Position numbers and translations under genes: made by a program | Notes under the pieces: generated by a model | Databases searched by the model: none | What the model saw: the letters and a program-made list of their open reading frames with translations, nothing else | What the model was told of the DNA's origin: nothing | Origin: Luteimonas terricola | Lineage (GTDB): Bacteria > Pseudomonadota > Gammaproteobacteria > Xanthomonadales > Xanthomonadaceae | Direction of reading: 5' to 3' | NCBI RefSeq assembly: GCF_004352845.1 | Contig: NZ_SJRX01000006.1 | Span: 62,001-126,000 of the forward strand | Length of the DNA stretch: 64,000 nt | Part shown: in pieces, positions 9,391 to 19,436 of the stretch | Numbering within the stretch: the stretch's first letter is position 1 | Layout of the letters: each line of letters opens with the position of its first letter

Positions 9391-10089
9391 TCAGGCCGCC
9401 TGGCGCGGCCCGAACAGCGCGGTGCCGATGCGGACCATGGTCGCGCCCTCGGCGATCGCAAGCGCGTAGTCCTCGCTCATCCCCATCGACAGGACGTCGG
9501 CATCGGGATGGTCCGCGCGCAGCGCGTCATGCAGCGCGCGCATGGCGGCGAACGCGTCGCGGCGGCGGGCCAGGTCCGGATGCGGTTCAGGGATGGCCAT
9601 CAGGCCGCGCAGCGCCAGCGTCGGCTCGGCGGCGATGGCCGCGGCCAGCGACGGCACGTCATCGGGCGTGCAGCCGTGCTTGCCGGCCTCGCCGTCGACG
9701 TTGACCTGGATGAGCACATTCAATGGCGGATGATCCGGATTGCGGGCAGACGCCAGGGCCGCGACCAGCTTGGGACGGTCGACCGACTGCACCCAATCGA
9801 ACAGCGCCGCGGCCTGGACGGCCTTGTTCGACTGCAGGTGGCCGATGAGGTGCCATTCGATGCCGCTGCCCTCGAGCGCGGCGATCTTCGATGACGCCTC
9901 CTGCACGTAGTTCTCGCCGAAGGCCAGCGTGGCTCCGGGGCGCAGGCCGGCCCACTCCGCGGCCAGGCTTGCGATCTCGCCAGCCTCGCGGCTCTTGCCC
10001 ACGGCGAGCAGGCGCGCGGCTGGCCGCGTCGCTGTGCCGGTGACGTTTTCGATCGATTCAAGGACGCGCGCGAGGGGTCCGGTCGGCAT
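9391..10089 (-). CDS. yggS: PLP homeostasis protein (YggS/PROSC family)
   Basis: 232 aa. This single-domain TIM-barrel protein binds PLP and buffers the cofactor without a known enzymatic reaction. The PLP lysine lies in RLLAVGKSR (usually AVSK). Other conserved blocks are FGENYVQEASSKI, EWHLIGHLQSNKA, QVNVDGEAGKHGC, LRGLMAIPEP and the phosphate-binding LSMGMSEDYALAIAEGATMVR. It precedes proC and diverges from pilT, the usual pilT neighbourhood. Start is ATG at 10089. Confidence 0.95.
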   Translation of the reverse strand: MPTGPLARVLESIENVTGTATRPAARLLAVGKSREAGEIASLAAEWAGLRPGATLAFGENYVQEASSKIAALEGSGIEWHLIGHLQSNKAVQAAALFDWVQSVDRPKLVAALASARNPDHPPLNVLIQVNVDGEAGKHGCTPDDVPSLAAAIAAEPTLALRGLMAIPEPHPDLARRRDAFAAMRALHDALRADHPDADVLSMGMSEDYALAIAEGATMVRIGTALFGPRQAA

Positions 10090-10114
10090 CTGCCTGCTCC
10101 TCCAGTACCGCTGG

Positions 10115-10142
10115 TTCTGTGACGCGGATACGGGGCTATACT
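10115..10142 (+). promoter_or_regulatory. Possible sigma-70 promoter for pilT-pilU
   Basis: In the yggS-pilT gap, TATACT at 10137-10142 is a good -10 hexamer. A weak -35 (TTCTGT, 10115-10120) lies 16 bases upstream. The distance to the pilT ATG is about 80 bases. Assigned by eye only. Confidence 0.3.
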
Positions 10143-10225
10143 GCCCCCGGGGAGTACTCTGGCGCCAGCCGCGACGATGGTCGGGCGTCCGCCATCAACT
10201 TGTGCACTGCCGCTGGGGAGCATGC

Positions 10226-11263
<1,038 letters not shown>

Positions 11264-11275
11264 CCGGAGCACCAC

Positions 11276-12406
11276 ATGAGCGCCATCGATTTCACCTCCT
11301 ACCTCAAGCTGATGGCCCATCAGAAGGCCTCGGACCTGTTCATCACCGCCGGCATGCCGCCGTCGATGAAGGTCCATGGCAAGATCTCGCCGATCACCCA
11401 GAACCCGCTGACGCCACAGCAGGCGCGCGACCTGGTGCTCAACGTGATGACGCCGCCGCAGCGCGAGGAGTTCGAGCGCACGCACGAGTGCAACTTCGCC
11501 ATCGGCGTCTCGGGTGTCGGCCGCTTCCGCGTGAGCTGCTTCTACCAGCGCAACCAGGTCGGCATGGTCCTGCGCCGGATCGAGACCCGCATCCCGACGA
11601 TCGAAGAGCTCAACCTGCCGCCGATCATCAAGACGCTGGCGATGACCAAGCGCGGCATGATCATCTTCGTCGGCGCCACCGGCACGGGTAAATCCACGTC
11701 GCTGGCGTCGATGATCGGCTACCGCAACCAGAACTCGACCGGCCACATCATCACCATCGAGGACCCGATCGAGTTCGTGCACAAGCACGAGGGCTGCATC
11801 ATCACCCAGCGCGAGGTCGGCATCGACACCGACAGCTGGGAGAACGCACTGAAGAACACGCTGCGCCAGGCGCCGGACGTGATCATGATCGGCGAGGTGC
11901 GCACCCGCGAGGGCATGGACCACGCGATCGCCTTCGCCGAGACCGGGCATCTCGTGCTCTGCACGCTGCACGCCAACAACGCCAACCAGGCGATGGACCG
12001 CATCATCAACTTCTTCCCCGAGGACCGCCGCGGCCAGCTGCTGATGGACCTGTCGCTCAACCTCAAGGGCGTGGTCGCGCAGCAGCTGATCCCGACGCCG
12101 GACGGCAAGGGGCGTCGCGTGGCGATGGAGATCCTGCTGGGCACGCCGCTGATTCAGGACTACATCCGCGACGGCGAGATCCACAAGATCAAGGAAGTGA
12201 TGAAGGAGTCCACCAACCTCGGCATGAAGACCTTCGACCAGAGCCTGTTCGAGCTCTACCAGGCAGGCGAGATCTCCTACGAGGACGCGCTGCGCTACGC
12301 GGATTCGGCCAACGAGGTGCGCCTGCGCATCAAGCTGGCGCAGGGCGGCGACGCGCGCACGCTGGCGCAGGGCCTGGACGGCGTCGAGGTTGCCGAGGCG
12401 ACCTGA
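11276..12406 (+). CDS. pilU: PilT-like ATPase PilU
   Basis: 376 aa. PilU is a PilT paralogue that assists retraction, mainly under load, and acts together with PilT. It carries Walker A (GATGTGKST), the Asp box ([10 protein letters not shown]), Walker B ([10 protein letters not shown]) and the His box ([10 protein letters not shown]), plus the longer C-terminal tail that separates PilU from PilT. A short CGGAG lies before ATG 11276. It ends in a hairpin terminator. Confidence 0.97.
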   Translation: MSAIDFTSYLKLMAHQKASDLFITAGMPPSMKVHGKISPITQNPLTPQQARDLVLNVMTPPQREEFERTHECNFAIGVSGVGRFRVSCFYQRNQVGMVLRRIETRIPTIEELNLPPIIKTLAMTKRGMIIFVGATGTGKSTSLASMIGYRNQNSTGHIITIEDPIEFVHKHEGCIITQREVGIDTDSWENALKNTLRQAPDVIMIGEVRTREGMDHAIAFAETGHLVLCTLHANNANQAMDRIINFFPEDRRGQLLMDLSLNLKGVVAQQLIPTPDGKGRRVAMEILLGTPLIQDYIRDGEIHKIKEVMKESTNLGMKTFDQSLFELYQAGEISYEDALRYADSANEVRLRIKLAQGGDARTLAQGLDGVEVAEAT

Positions 12407-12432
12407 GACGCAGTGTTCCGCGGCTTTCCGGC

Positions 12433-12460
12433 AAGGGCGCCCGCGTGGCGCCCTTTCCTT
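12433..12460 (+). terminator. Intrinsic terminator after pilU
   Basis: A 9-bp perfect stem, AAGGGCGCC (12433-12441) and GGCGCCCTT (12447-12455), with a 5-base loop (CGCGT), followed by TCCTT. The position 26 bases after the pilU stop fits the end of the pilTU transcript. Confidence 0.75.
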
Positions 12461-12525
12461 TGCGCACTTTTTACCTTGCAGCGGCGACAATGGCTGGCCG
12501 ATCCATCCACCTTCTGGAGATCCCC

Positions 12526-13152
12526 ATGGCTTTTACCCTGCCCAAGCTTTCCTATGCGTATGACGCGCTCGAGCCGCACATCGACGCGCAGACGATGGAA
12601 ATCCACCACACCAAGCACCACCAGACCTACATCAACAACGCCAACGCCGCGCTCGAGGGCACGGAGTGGGCCGACAAGAGCGCCGAGGAGATCATCGCCA
12701 AGCTCGACAAGCTGCCCGAGGACAAGCGCGGCCCGCTGCGCAACAACGCCGGTGGCCATGCCAACCACTCGCTGTTCTGGACGGTGATGTCGCCCAAGGG
12801 CGGCGGCAACCCGGTGGGCGAAGTGGCCAAGCACATCGACAGCGACCTCGGCGGCTTCGACGCGTTCAAGGAAGCCTTCACCAAGGCCGCGCTGACGCGC
12901 TTCGGCAGCGGCTGGGCGTGGCTGTCGACCGACAGCTCCGGCAAGCTCCTGGTCGAAAGCAGCGCCAACCAGGACAACCCGCTCATGAAGGGCGTCGGCT
13001 CGGGCAACACCCCGATCCTGGGCCTGGACGTGTGGGAACACGCCTACTACCTGAAGTACCAGAACCGCCGCCCGGACTACATCGCCGCGTTCTACAACGT
13101 GGTCGACTGGAACGAAGTCGAGCGCCGCTACCAGGAAGCCATCGCCGGCTGA
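12526..13152 (+). CDS. sodA: Superoxide dismutase, Mn type
   Basis: 208 aa. It dismutates superoxide to oxygen and peroxide in the cytoplasm. The metal ligands are visible: His in [12 protein letters not shown], His in [10 protein letters not shown], and Asp and His in [19 protein letters not shown]. The [10 protein letters not shown] segment carries the Gln typical of Mn enzymes rather than the Fe pattern. ATG 12526 is preceded by CTGGAGA; a longer frame from 12445 is not needed. A terminator hairpin lies about 50 bases downstream, at the edge of a repeat element. Confidence 0.97.
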   Translation: MAFTLPKLSYAYDALEPHIDAQTMEIHHTKHHQTYINNANAALEGTEWADKSAEEIIAKLDKLPEDKRGPLRNNAGGHANHSLFWTVMSPKGGGNPVGEVAKHIDSDLGGFDAFKEAFTKAALTRFGSGWAWLSTDSSGKLLVESSANQDNPLMKGVGSGNTPILGLDVWEHAYYLKYQNRRPDYIAAFYNVVDWNEVERRYQEAIAG

Positions 13153-13164
13153 GTCACGCGCGCC

Positions 13165-13411
13165 TTCCCCTGCAGTGGGGAGAAGCTGGCTCCGATCTGA
13201 AAGACCCCGCAGCAATGCGGGGTTTTCTGTGTGGCCTGGGGGGTCCCGGCCACTACGGGGCTCCGCGCTGGCGGGTGCCAAGGCCCTTGAGGACGAAGTC
13301 AAGGAGGAGGCGATGGACGCAAGGCCATCGCCGGGGGACATGAGTCCTCAAGGGCCTTGGCACCCGACGCCCCGTATCAGCGCCGCGCTCTTTCTCCAAT
13401 GCGAGAAGAAT
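13165..13411 (-). repeat. Composite palindromic repeat, copy A
   Basis: This fills most of the 356-base gap between sodA and the FKBP gene. Its core is a perfect 22-bp inverted repeat, 13273-13294 against 13344-13365, containing CCAAGGCCCTTGAGG. Inside lies AAGTCAAGGAGGAGG, an 8-bp hairpin (GGCGATGG 13309-13316 with CCATCGCC 13325-13332) and CCGGGGGACATGA. The outer right flank, read on the minus strand (TTCTTCTCGCATTGGAG then GCGCGGCGCTGATACGG), matches the left flanks of copies B and C, so this copy is inverted relative to them. TTCCCCTGCAGTGGGGAG at 13165-13182 resembles the other family end. No protein gene is visible in the gap. Confidence 0.85.
13205..13226 (+). terminator. Intrinsic terminator after sodA
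   Basis: CCCCGC (13205-13210) pairs with GCGGGG (13217-13222) around AGCAAT, followed by TTTT. It lies inside the left flank of repeat copy A, so the repeat may supply or share the terminator. Confidence 0.75.
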
Positions 13412-13508
13412 CACAAGAGTTGCCCATCACACCGTGGCGCGCCCGGGGTTGCGCGGCGACGCCGTGCTGGCGACGATGCGGCGACACCCTTTCAGGACCG
13501 CGCCGACG

Positions 13509-13970
13509 ATGGATATCGCAGACCGCCGCATCGCCACCGTGCACTTCACGCTCACCGACGCCGACAGCGGCGCGCCGATCACCAGCACCCGCGGCCACGC
13601 GCCGCTGACCTACATGCACGGCAGCGGGGGCATCGCGCGCGGCTTGGAGCAGGCGCTGGAAGGACGCCGCGCGGGCGACCGCTTCGAAGTGGTGGTGGCG
13701 CCGGAGGACGGCTTCGGTCCGCGCCACGAAGCGCTGGTGCAGACCCTGCCGCGCAGCATGTGGCGCGCGCCCTCGGAGCCCAAGCTGGGCGACAAGCTGG
13801 AAACGACCACCGCAAAGGGGCCGCTGGACGTGGTGGTGACCGCGATCGGCGCCGACACCCTCACCGTCGACGGCAACCATCCGCTGGCCGGGCGCCGCGT
13901 CCGCGCCGACCTCGAAGTGCTCTCGGTACGCGTGCCCACGCCTGAAGAAGTGCAGTTCGGCCTCGGCTGA
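13509..13970 (+). CDS. FKBP-type peptidyl-prolyl isomerase, SlyD-like
   Basis: 153 aa. The order is that of SlyD-type FKBPs: an FKBP strand (ATVHFTLTDADSGAPI), the PLTYMHGSGGIARGLEQALEG segment that lines the active site, an inserted flap (PEDGFGPRHEALVQTLPRSM) and a return to FKBP with DGNHPLAGRRVRADLEV. It lacks the His/Cys-rich metal-binding tail of E. coli SlyD. It probably acts as a cytoplasmic folding helper. ATG 13509 is used; ATG 13476 would add 11 residues. It follows repeat copy A and converges on the DUF4153 gene. Confidence 0.9.
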   Translation: MDIADRRIATVHFTLTDADSGAPITSTRGHAPLTYMHGSGGIARGLEQALEGRRAGDRFEVVVAPEDGFGPRHEALVQTLPRSMWRAPSEPKLGDKLETTTAKGPLDVVVTAIGADTLTVDGNHPLAGRRVRADLEVLSVRVPTPEEVQFGLG

Positions 13971-13991
13971 GGCCGGAACCGCACCGCCGCC

Positions 13992-15872
13992 TCAGGGTTC
14001 GACGGGCTCTGCAGGAGCCTCGGCCGCGGTGGCCGCCTCGACCGCCGCATGCGCGGCCTCGGCCGCGTGCGTGCGTGCCCCTTCGAACGTACTGAACTCG
14101 CGCGGCCTGTCGTCTCCGATCCGAAGGTCCGGCCAGCGCTGTGGCGCCGCCTGCACGCGCCCGCCGAGCAGGTCGCCGCGCAGCTTGCGGCGCCAGGCCT
14201 GTTCGGGCGTCCGGCCGGGCCACATGTGAAGGCTGGCCGCGGCGCTCCACGCGCCCCGGGCGTCGCGTGCAAACAGCGCGCAGCGCGCGCCGGGATCGGT
14301 GCCCAGCGTGCACAGCAGGGGGTCTGCGGCGCCGTCGCCGTCGAGGTCGGGCGTGAGCAGGATGCATTCGTCGGTCGCGCCGCTGCAGTCCTGCTTTCCG
14401 AAGCGTCCCGCGGCCAGCGCATCCCACCAAGAGTCGTCGGGCGCGACGGCCCCTTCGGCCAGCCGGACCTGGGCGCGCAGCTGCGACGAGTCGCGCGTCG
14501 GGCTTTCGGCTTCGGCCTCCCGAGCCGTGCCCCAACGGCTCGGGCGGGCGATGACGCGCTCGAGCTCCGCAAGCCGCTCGGCGTCGCCGGCCCAGGATGG
14601 ATGGTCGCGCAGCGAAAGCGTGGCCTCGTAGCCGCGGCGGCCGCTGTCGTGGCGGAGCCAGGCGAGGTCGAAGTCGTCCGCCGCGGTGCGACCGTCGGCC
14701 AGGCGCTGCAGCTGGCTGCCGACCGCGATCCGGTGCGGGTCGAGCAGCGGCGTGTTGGCAAGCAGCGCCAGCGTCACCACCGCCAGCGACATCACCCGGT
14801 TCACCGGCCTGATCGCAGCCAGCCAGTTGTCGCGCCCGCGCAGTACCGCCCATGCATAGCCGAAGGCGTAGCCGGCCACGATCACGGCCAGCAGCACCGC
14901 CCAGACCCGGTCCGTCGTCCAGCCGTGCTGGTGGATGCGCAGCCACAGCGCGTACAGCGCCAGCAGTGCGTACAGGGGCAGGACCACCAGGCCGGCATCG
15001 ACGAGCCGCCGCAGCCAGGCCGGGTAGGGCCGCTCGCCCTCGCCGTCCTGCAGCACCGAGTTCGTGAACGCCACCAGCAGCGCGACGACGGCGATGAGGG
15101 TGCTTGCCGCCGAACGCATCTCCCACAGCGGCGCGAGTCCGGTGAACGGCAGGCTCACCACGAACAGCACCGCGATGAAGGCCAGCAGCGGCAGCAGGCC
15201 GGTGAAGATCGCGAACAGGATCTGGCGCGCCACCTGCACCGCGCGGTGCTGGGTGCGGCCGATGAGCACGCCCAGGCCGGCCATGGCGCCGGTGGCCAGG
15301 TAGATGAAGGCCTCCTCGCGGAACAGCTCGCGGAAGAAGGTGATATCCACCAGCGCGAACAGCGCGCCCCACAGCACCAGCACCAGCCAGCAGATGCCGG
15401 TGAACAGCAGCGCCAGCGCCAGCGTCAGCGCGTTCTGCCAGGCGTGCCCGAACAGGCAGGGATAGGGCGCGCGCCAGTGGCCCTTGGCCAGCCGGCACTG
15501 CAGCCAGGGCAGGGCGACGAACAGGCCGATGGCGATCGAGGCGCCGAAGGGCCCGAGCACGTGGTCGGCGCGGATGCCCGGACCGCCGGTGGCGTTCCAG
15601 GCACCCCAGGCCGCGAGCGCGCCGAAGACCACGAAGGCACCCACCGCGTGCTGCCAGAAACGGGCGTCGCGCAGCCGCACCACGCTCAGCGCCATCATCG
15701 TCGGCACGGTGAGCACCAGGGTGTACCAGCAGACCCGCCCCCCGAGCCCGGCGAACGGCCACCAGCCGGCGTCGTGGCCTTTCTGCGCGAGGTACATCAG
15801 CCCGCCCTGGAGCACGGCCAGCAGCACGATGAAGGCGCGTTCGTTGCGCGGGAGCGGTGCGTCTGTGGACAT
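13992..15872 (-). CDS. DUF4153 multi-pass membrane protein
   Basis: 626 aa from ATG 15872; ATG 15905 would add 11 residues. The first ~400 residues form about ten membrane helices with DUF4153 character (for example FIVLLAVLQGGLMYLAQKG, WLVLVLWGALFALVDITFF and GVLIGRTQH). A soluble C-terminal region of about 230 residues follows and contains LLTPDLDGDGAADPLLC, a calcium-loop motif of the FG-GAP/VCBS kind, before an Ala/Glu-rich end. Function is not established for the family. It is divergent from yqgE (81 bases apart). Confidence 0.8.
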   Translation of the reverse strand: MSTDAPLPRNERAFIVLLAVLQGGLMYLAQKGHDAGWWPFAGLGGRVCWYTLVLTVPTMMALSVVRLRDARFWQHAVGAFVVFGALAAWGAWNATGGPGIRADHVLGPFGASIAIGLFVALPWLQCRLAKGHWRAPYPCLFGHAWQNALTLALALLFTGICWLVLVLWGALFALVDITFFRELFREEAFIYLATGAMAGLGVLIGRTQHRAVQVARQILFAIFTGLLPLLAFIAVLFVVSLPFTGLAPLWEMRSAASTLIAVVALLVAFTNSVLQDGEGERPYPAWLRRLVDAGLVVLPLYALLALYALWLRIHQHGWTTDRVWAVLLAVIVAGYAFGYAWAVLRGRDNWLAAIRPVNRVMSLAVVTLALLANTPLLDPHRIAVGSQLQRLADGRTAADDFDLAWLRHDSGRRGYEATLSLRDHPSWAGDAERLAELERVIARPSRWGTAREAEAESPTRDSSQLRAQVRLAEGAVAPDDSWWDALAAGRFGKQDCSGATDECILLTPDLDGDGAADPLLCTLGTDPGARCALFARDARGAWSAAASLHMWPGRTPEQAWRRKLRGDLLGGRVQAAPQRWPDLRIGDDRPREFSTFEGARTHAAEAAHAAVEAATAAEAPAEPVEP

Positions 15873-15953
15873 GGCGGGTCCCACGGCGGTGGCGATGCCG
15901 CCCATGGTAGCCGCGGCCGGGCGCGATGCACCGGCACTGGATAGAATGGCGCC

Positions 15954-16520
15954 ATGTCCCCGCAGTCCACACCGCTTGCCAACCAGCTGCTGGTCGCGCT
16001 GCCGTCGCTGGCCGATCCCCATTTCGCGCGCACGGTGTCGCTGCTGTGCCAGCACGATGCCGGTGGCGCAATGGGCGTGGTGGTCAACCGGCGCTCCGAC
16101 TACACGCTGGGCGAGATCTTTTCGCAGATGGGCATCGCCTGCGAGAACGACGTGCTGTGCGCGACGCCGGTGCTTGCCGGCGGCCCGGTGCATCCCGAAC
16201 GCGGCTTCGTGATCCACGACGGTGAGCGCGGCTGGGATTCCAGCCTCACCGTCGCCGACGGCCTGCGCGTGACCACGTCGCGCGACGTGCTCGAGGCCAT
16301 GGCCCGTGGAGACGGGCCTGGCAGGGCCGTGGTCGCCCTGGGCTGCGCGGGTTGGAGCGCCGGCCAGCTCGACGCGGAACTGGGCGAGAACAGCTGGCTG
16401 ACCGTGCCGTCCGACGACGAGATACTGTACGCGCTGCCGCTGGACGCCCGTTGGCAGGCCGCCGCCGGCAGCATCGGCGTCGACCTGGCCCACATGCCCG
16501 GCTACGCCGGACACGCCTGA
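15954..16520 (+). CDS. yqgE: UPF0301 protein YqgE (AlgH family)
   Basis: 188 aa. Conserved blocks are [52 protein letters not shown] and the C-terminal [20 protein letters not shown]. Homologues sit next to ruvX in many proteobacteria, as here; the biochemical role is unknown. The stop overlaps the ruvX ATG by one base. Confidence 0.95.
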   Translation: MSPQSTPLANQLLVALPSLADPHFARTVSLLCQHDAGGAMGVVVNRRSDYTLGEIFSQMGIACENDVLCATPVLAGGPVHPERGFVIHDGERGWDSSLTVADGLRVTTSRDVLEAMARGDGPGRAVVALGCAGWSAGQLDAELGENSWLTVPSDDEILYALPLDARWQAAAGSIGVDLAHMPGYAGHA

Positions 16521-17008
16521 TGGCCGCCATCCGCGCCGACGGCACGGTGCTTGGCTTCGACGTCGGCGCGCGCCGCATCGGCGTGGCCATCGGCAGCACC
16601 TTCGGCCACGGTGCGCGCGCGCTGGCGGTGGTCGACGTGCACGCCGACCAGGTCGACTGGTCCGCGGTCGACCGTTTGCAGAAGGAGTGGCGCCCCGACG
16701 GCTGCGTGGTCGGCGACCCGATGACGCTCGACGGCGGCGACCAGCCGATCCGCAAGCGTGCGCGCGCCTTCGCGCTCGAGCTCGCGCGCCGCTATCGCTT
16801 GCCGGTGGTGATGGTCGACGAGCGCTCGAGTTCGATCGAGGCCGCGCAGCGCTTCGCCGTCGATCGCGCCGAGGGCCGCCGTCGCCGGCGCGATGCCGCG
16901 GCGCTCGACGCGGTCGCCGCCGCGATCATCGTCGAGCGCTGGCTGGCCGCGCCCGGCGACGCCGTCCCGGTCGAACCCGACCTGCCACCAACCGATGCCC
17001 CTGCATGA
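16520..17008 (+). CDS. ruvX: Putative Holliday junction resolvase / pre-16S rRNA nuclease
   Basis: 162 aa. The RNase H-like fold is shown by GFDVGARRIGVAIG (first catalytic Asp), VVGDPMTLDGG, VVMVDERSSSIEA and the late Asp of RRDAAALDAVAAAIIV. YqgF of E. coli matures the 5' end of 16S rRNA; older annotation calls the family a resolvase. It overlaps yqgE by one base and pyrB by four (ATGA), so the three genes form one coupled operon. Confidence 0.94.
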   Translation: MAAIRADGTVLGFDVGARRIGVAIGSTFGHGARALAVVDVHADQVDWSAVDRLQKEWRPDGCVVGDPMTLDGGDQPIRKRARAFALELARRYRLPVVMVDERSSSIEAAQRFAVDRAEGRRRRRDAAALDAVAAAIIVERWLAAPGDAVPVEPDLPPTDAPA

Positions 17009-17946
17009 ACCTGCAATCCAGCGAAGACGGGCGCCTGCGCCACCTGCTCACCCTGGAAGGCCTGCCGCGCGCTGCGCTGGTGGCGCTGCTGGACCGCGCC
17101 CAGGCGTTCCTCGATGGCCACGGCGCCGCCGACCCGCGCATGGCGCTTGCCGGCACCGCGGTGTGCACCCTGTTCTTCGAACCCTCCACGCGCACGCGGC
17201 TGTCGTTCCAGCGCGCCGCGCAGCGGCTGGGCGCGGACGTGCTCGGCTTCGACGCCTCGACCTCGTCCACCAGCAAGGGCGAGACCGCGCTCGACACCCT
17301 GCGCAACATCGAGGCCATGGGCGTGCGCGGCTTCGTGGTGCGCCATCGCGAAGATGGCGCCGCGGCCATGCTCGCCGCCTGTGCGGCGCATGACACTGCG
17401 GTGGTGAACGCCGGCGACGGCCGCAGCGCGCATCCCACGCAGGGCCTGCTCGATGTGTTGACGCTGCGGCAGGCCAAGGGTGCGGATTTTTCGCGGCTGA
17501 AGGTCGCCATCGTTGGCGACATCCGCCACTCGCGGGTGGCGCGTTCGGAGCTGCACGCGTTGCGCACGCTGGGCATCGGCGAGGTCCGCGCCTGCGGCCC
17601 GACCGGCCTGCTGCCCGACGACGCCACGCTCGACGGCTGCATCGTCGGCAGCGACCTCGACGCCGCGCTCGATGGCGTGGACGCGGTGTTCATGCTGCGC
17701 CTGCAGCGCGAGCGCATGGTCGAAGGCCTGGTGTCGTCGCTGGAGGACTACCACCGCGACTACGGCCTGACCGCTGTGCGCCTGCGGCGTGCCGCGCCGG
17801 ACGCCGTGGTGCTGCATCCGGGGCCGATGAACCGCGGCGTGGAGATCAGCGACGAGGTGGCCGATGGGCCGCAGTCGCTGGTGCTGCGCCAGGTCGCCAA
17901 CGGCGTCGTCGTCCGCATGGCCGTTCTCGAAACCCTGCTGGCCTGA
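17005..17946 (+). CDS. pyrB: Aspartate carbamoyltransferase catalytic subunit
   Basis: 313 aa. It condenses carbamoyl phosphate and aspartate in pyrimidine synthesis. The carbamoyl-phosphate loop FFEPSTRTRLSFQ, the STSSTSKGETALDT loop with the active-site Ser and Lys, HPTQGLLDVLTL and the aspartate-binding MLRLQRERM and LHPGPMNRG are all present. No pyrI gene follows, as in many bacteria that use other ATCase assemblies. ATG 17005 overlaps the ruvX stop. Confidence 0.97.
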   Translation: MNLQSSEDGRLRHLLTLEGLPRAALVALLDRAQAFLDGHGAADPRMALAGTAVCTLFFEPSTRTRLSFQRAAQRLGADVLGFDASTSSTSKGETALDTLRNIEAMGVRGFVVRHREDGAAAMLAACAAHDTAVVNAGDGRSAHPTQGLLDVLTLRQAKGADFSRLKVAIVGDIRHSRVARSELHALRTLGIGEVRACGPTGLLPDDATLDGCIVGSDLDAALDGVDAVFMLRLQRERMVEGLVSSLEDYHRDYGLTAVRLRRAAPDAVVLHPGPMNRGVEISDEVADGPQSLVLRQVANGVVVRMAVLETLLA

Positions 17947-17972
17947 CCCGTAAGCCCGGGTGGAGGCCGCAC

Positions 17973-19334
17973 TCAGCGCAACAACACCACCGTCGCCAGC
18001 CCGAGGAAACTGAAGAATCCGACAACGTCGGTGACCGCCGTGACCACCACGCCGCCCGCCACCGCTGGATCCACGTTCGCCCGCTTCATCGCCAGCGGCA
18101 CCAGTACCCCGGCCAGCGCCGCAGATGCAAAGTTGATCACCAGCGCGGAGGTGATCACCACGCCCAGCAGCCAGTCATGGAACCAGGCGAAGGCGACCAG
18201 CCCGACGAAGCCGCCGATCAGCAGCCCGTTGATCAGCGCCACCCGCAGCTCCTTCCACAGCAGCACGCTGGCGTTGCTCGCGCCCACCTGGCCCAGGGCG
18301 AGGCCGCGCACCATCAGCGTCAGCACCTGCATGCCGGCATTGCCGCCGATGCCGGCGACGATCGGCATCAGCACCGCCAGCGCCACGATCTGTTCGATCG
18401 TGGCTTCGAAGCGCCCGATCACCCCCGCCGCCATGAACGCGGTGGCCAGGTTCACGCCCAGCCACACGATGCGGCCGCGCACCGCGCGCCGCACCGGCGA
18501 GAACAGGTCTTCGTCCTCGTCCAGGCCGGCGGCGCCCAGCGCCTGGTGCTCGGCCTGCTCGCGGATGATGTCGACCACGTCGTCGATGGTGATGCGGCCA
18601 AGCAGCACGTTGCCCTCGTCGACCACGGGTGCGGACACCCAGTCGTGGTCCGAGAACTGCCGCGCCACCGACTCGGCCGACTCGCCGACGTGGATGGCCG
18701 TGAGTTCGTCGTCGATCAGCTTGTTGATCGGGTTGCCCGGCTCGCTGGTCACCAGGTTCTGCAGCGCCACCCAGCCCAGCAGCTGGTGGCGGCGGTTGAC
18801 CACGTACAGGTGGTCGGTGTGTTCGGGCAGCTCCCCGCGCAGGCGCAGGAAGCGCAGCACCACGTCGACGGTGGTGTCGGCGCGCACCGTCACCACGTCG
18901 GGGTTCATCAGGCGGCCGGCGGTGTCTTCGGCGTAGGACAGGGCCTGTTCCAGGCGCTCGCGGTTCTCGCGGTCCATCGACTTCAGGACTTCGTCGATCA
19001 CCGTGCCCGGCAGGTCCTCGACGAGGTCGGCGAGGTCGTCGATGTCGAGGTCTTCGACCGCGGCGACGATCTCGTCGGTATCCATGTCCGCGAGCAGGCT
19101 CTCGCGCACCTCGTCGCCGACGTGGACCAGCACCTCGCCGTCGTCGTCTGGATCGACCAGGCCCCAGACCACCATGCGGCGGTCGGGCGGCAGCGATTCG
19201 AGCAGGTTGCCGATCTCGGCCGGGGCCAGGGTGTTGACCAGCCGGCGCACGGGCCCGAGGCGGCCGCTGTCCAGGGCATCGGACAGCAGGCGCAGCTGGC
19301 GCGCGGTCTTGTCGTGGCGGACGGCTTCGGCCAT
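17973..19334 (-). CDS. mgtE: Magnesium transporter MgtE
   Basis: 453 aa, standard length. The cytosolic N domain (residues 1-130, superhelical, acidic: DTDEIVAAVEDLDIDDLADL) is followed by two CBS domains (about 135-255, with HTDHLYVVNRRHQLLGWVAL and GRITIDDVVDII) and five membrane helices with the signature MPIVAGIGGNAGMQ, which forms the pore. Mg2+ binding to the CBS and N domains closes the channel in known members. It converges on pyrB; the start is 102 bases from the ptsI stop. Confidence 0.97.
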   Translation of the reverse strand: MAEAVRHDKTARQLRLLSDALDSGRLGPVRRLVNTLAPAEIGNLLESLPPDRRMVVWGLVDPDDDGEVLVHVGDEVRESLLADMDTDEIVAAVEDLDIDDLADLVEDLPGTVIDEVLKSMDRENRERLEQALSYAEDTAGRLMNPDVVTVRADTTVDVVLRFLRLRGELPEHTDHLYVVNRRHQLLGWVALQNLVTSEPGNPINKLIDDELTAIHVGESAESVARQFSDHDWVSAPVVDEGNVLLGRITIDDVVDIIREQAEHQALGAAGLDEDEDLFSPVRRAVRGRIVWLGVNLATAFMAAGVIGRFEATIEQIVALAVLMPIVAGIGGNAGMQVLTLMVRGLALGQVGASNASVLLWKELRVALINGLLIGGFVGLVAFAWFHDWLLGVVITSALVINFASAALAGVLVPLAMKRANVDPAVAGGVVVTAVTDVVGFFSFLGLATVVLLR

Positions 19335-19436
19335 GGAATGCTTCCGAGGAGCGCGTCGCGCGACGGGAGGCGCGACAGGGATCAGGCGTTCATGCGCGCA
19401 TTATCGCCCGCGCCGCCACTGCTGCACAGCCCGCGC

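Noticed and set aside
13313-13411. A mini-ORF in the repeats: AAGGAGG followed by ATG and the peptide MDARPSPGDMSPQGPWHP
   Set aside because: The same frame occurs in copy C (MAARPAPGDMSPQGPWHP), but in copy B a one-base deletion gives a stop after nine codons. Conservation follows base pairing rather than codons.
14049-15944. Long plus-strand open frame opposite the DUF4153 gene
   Set aside because: Arg/Gln/His-rich translation without domains; the minus-strand membrane protein explains the region.
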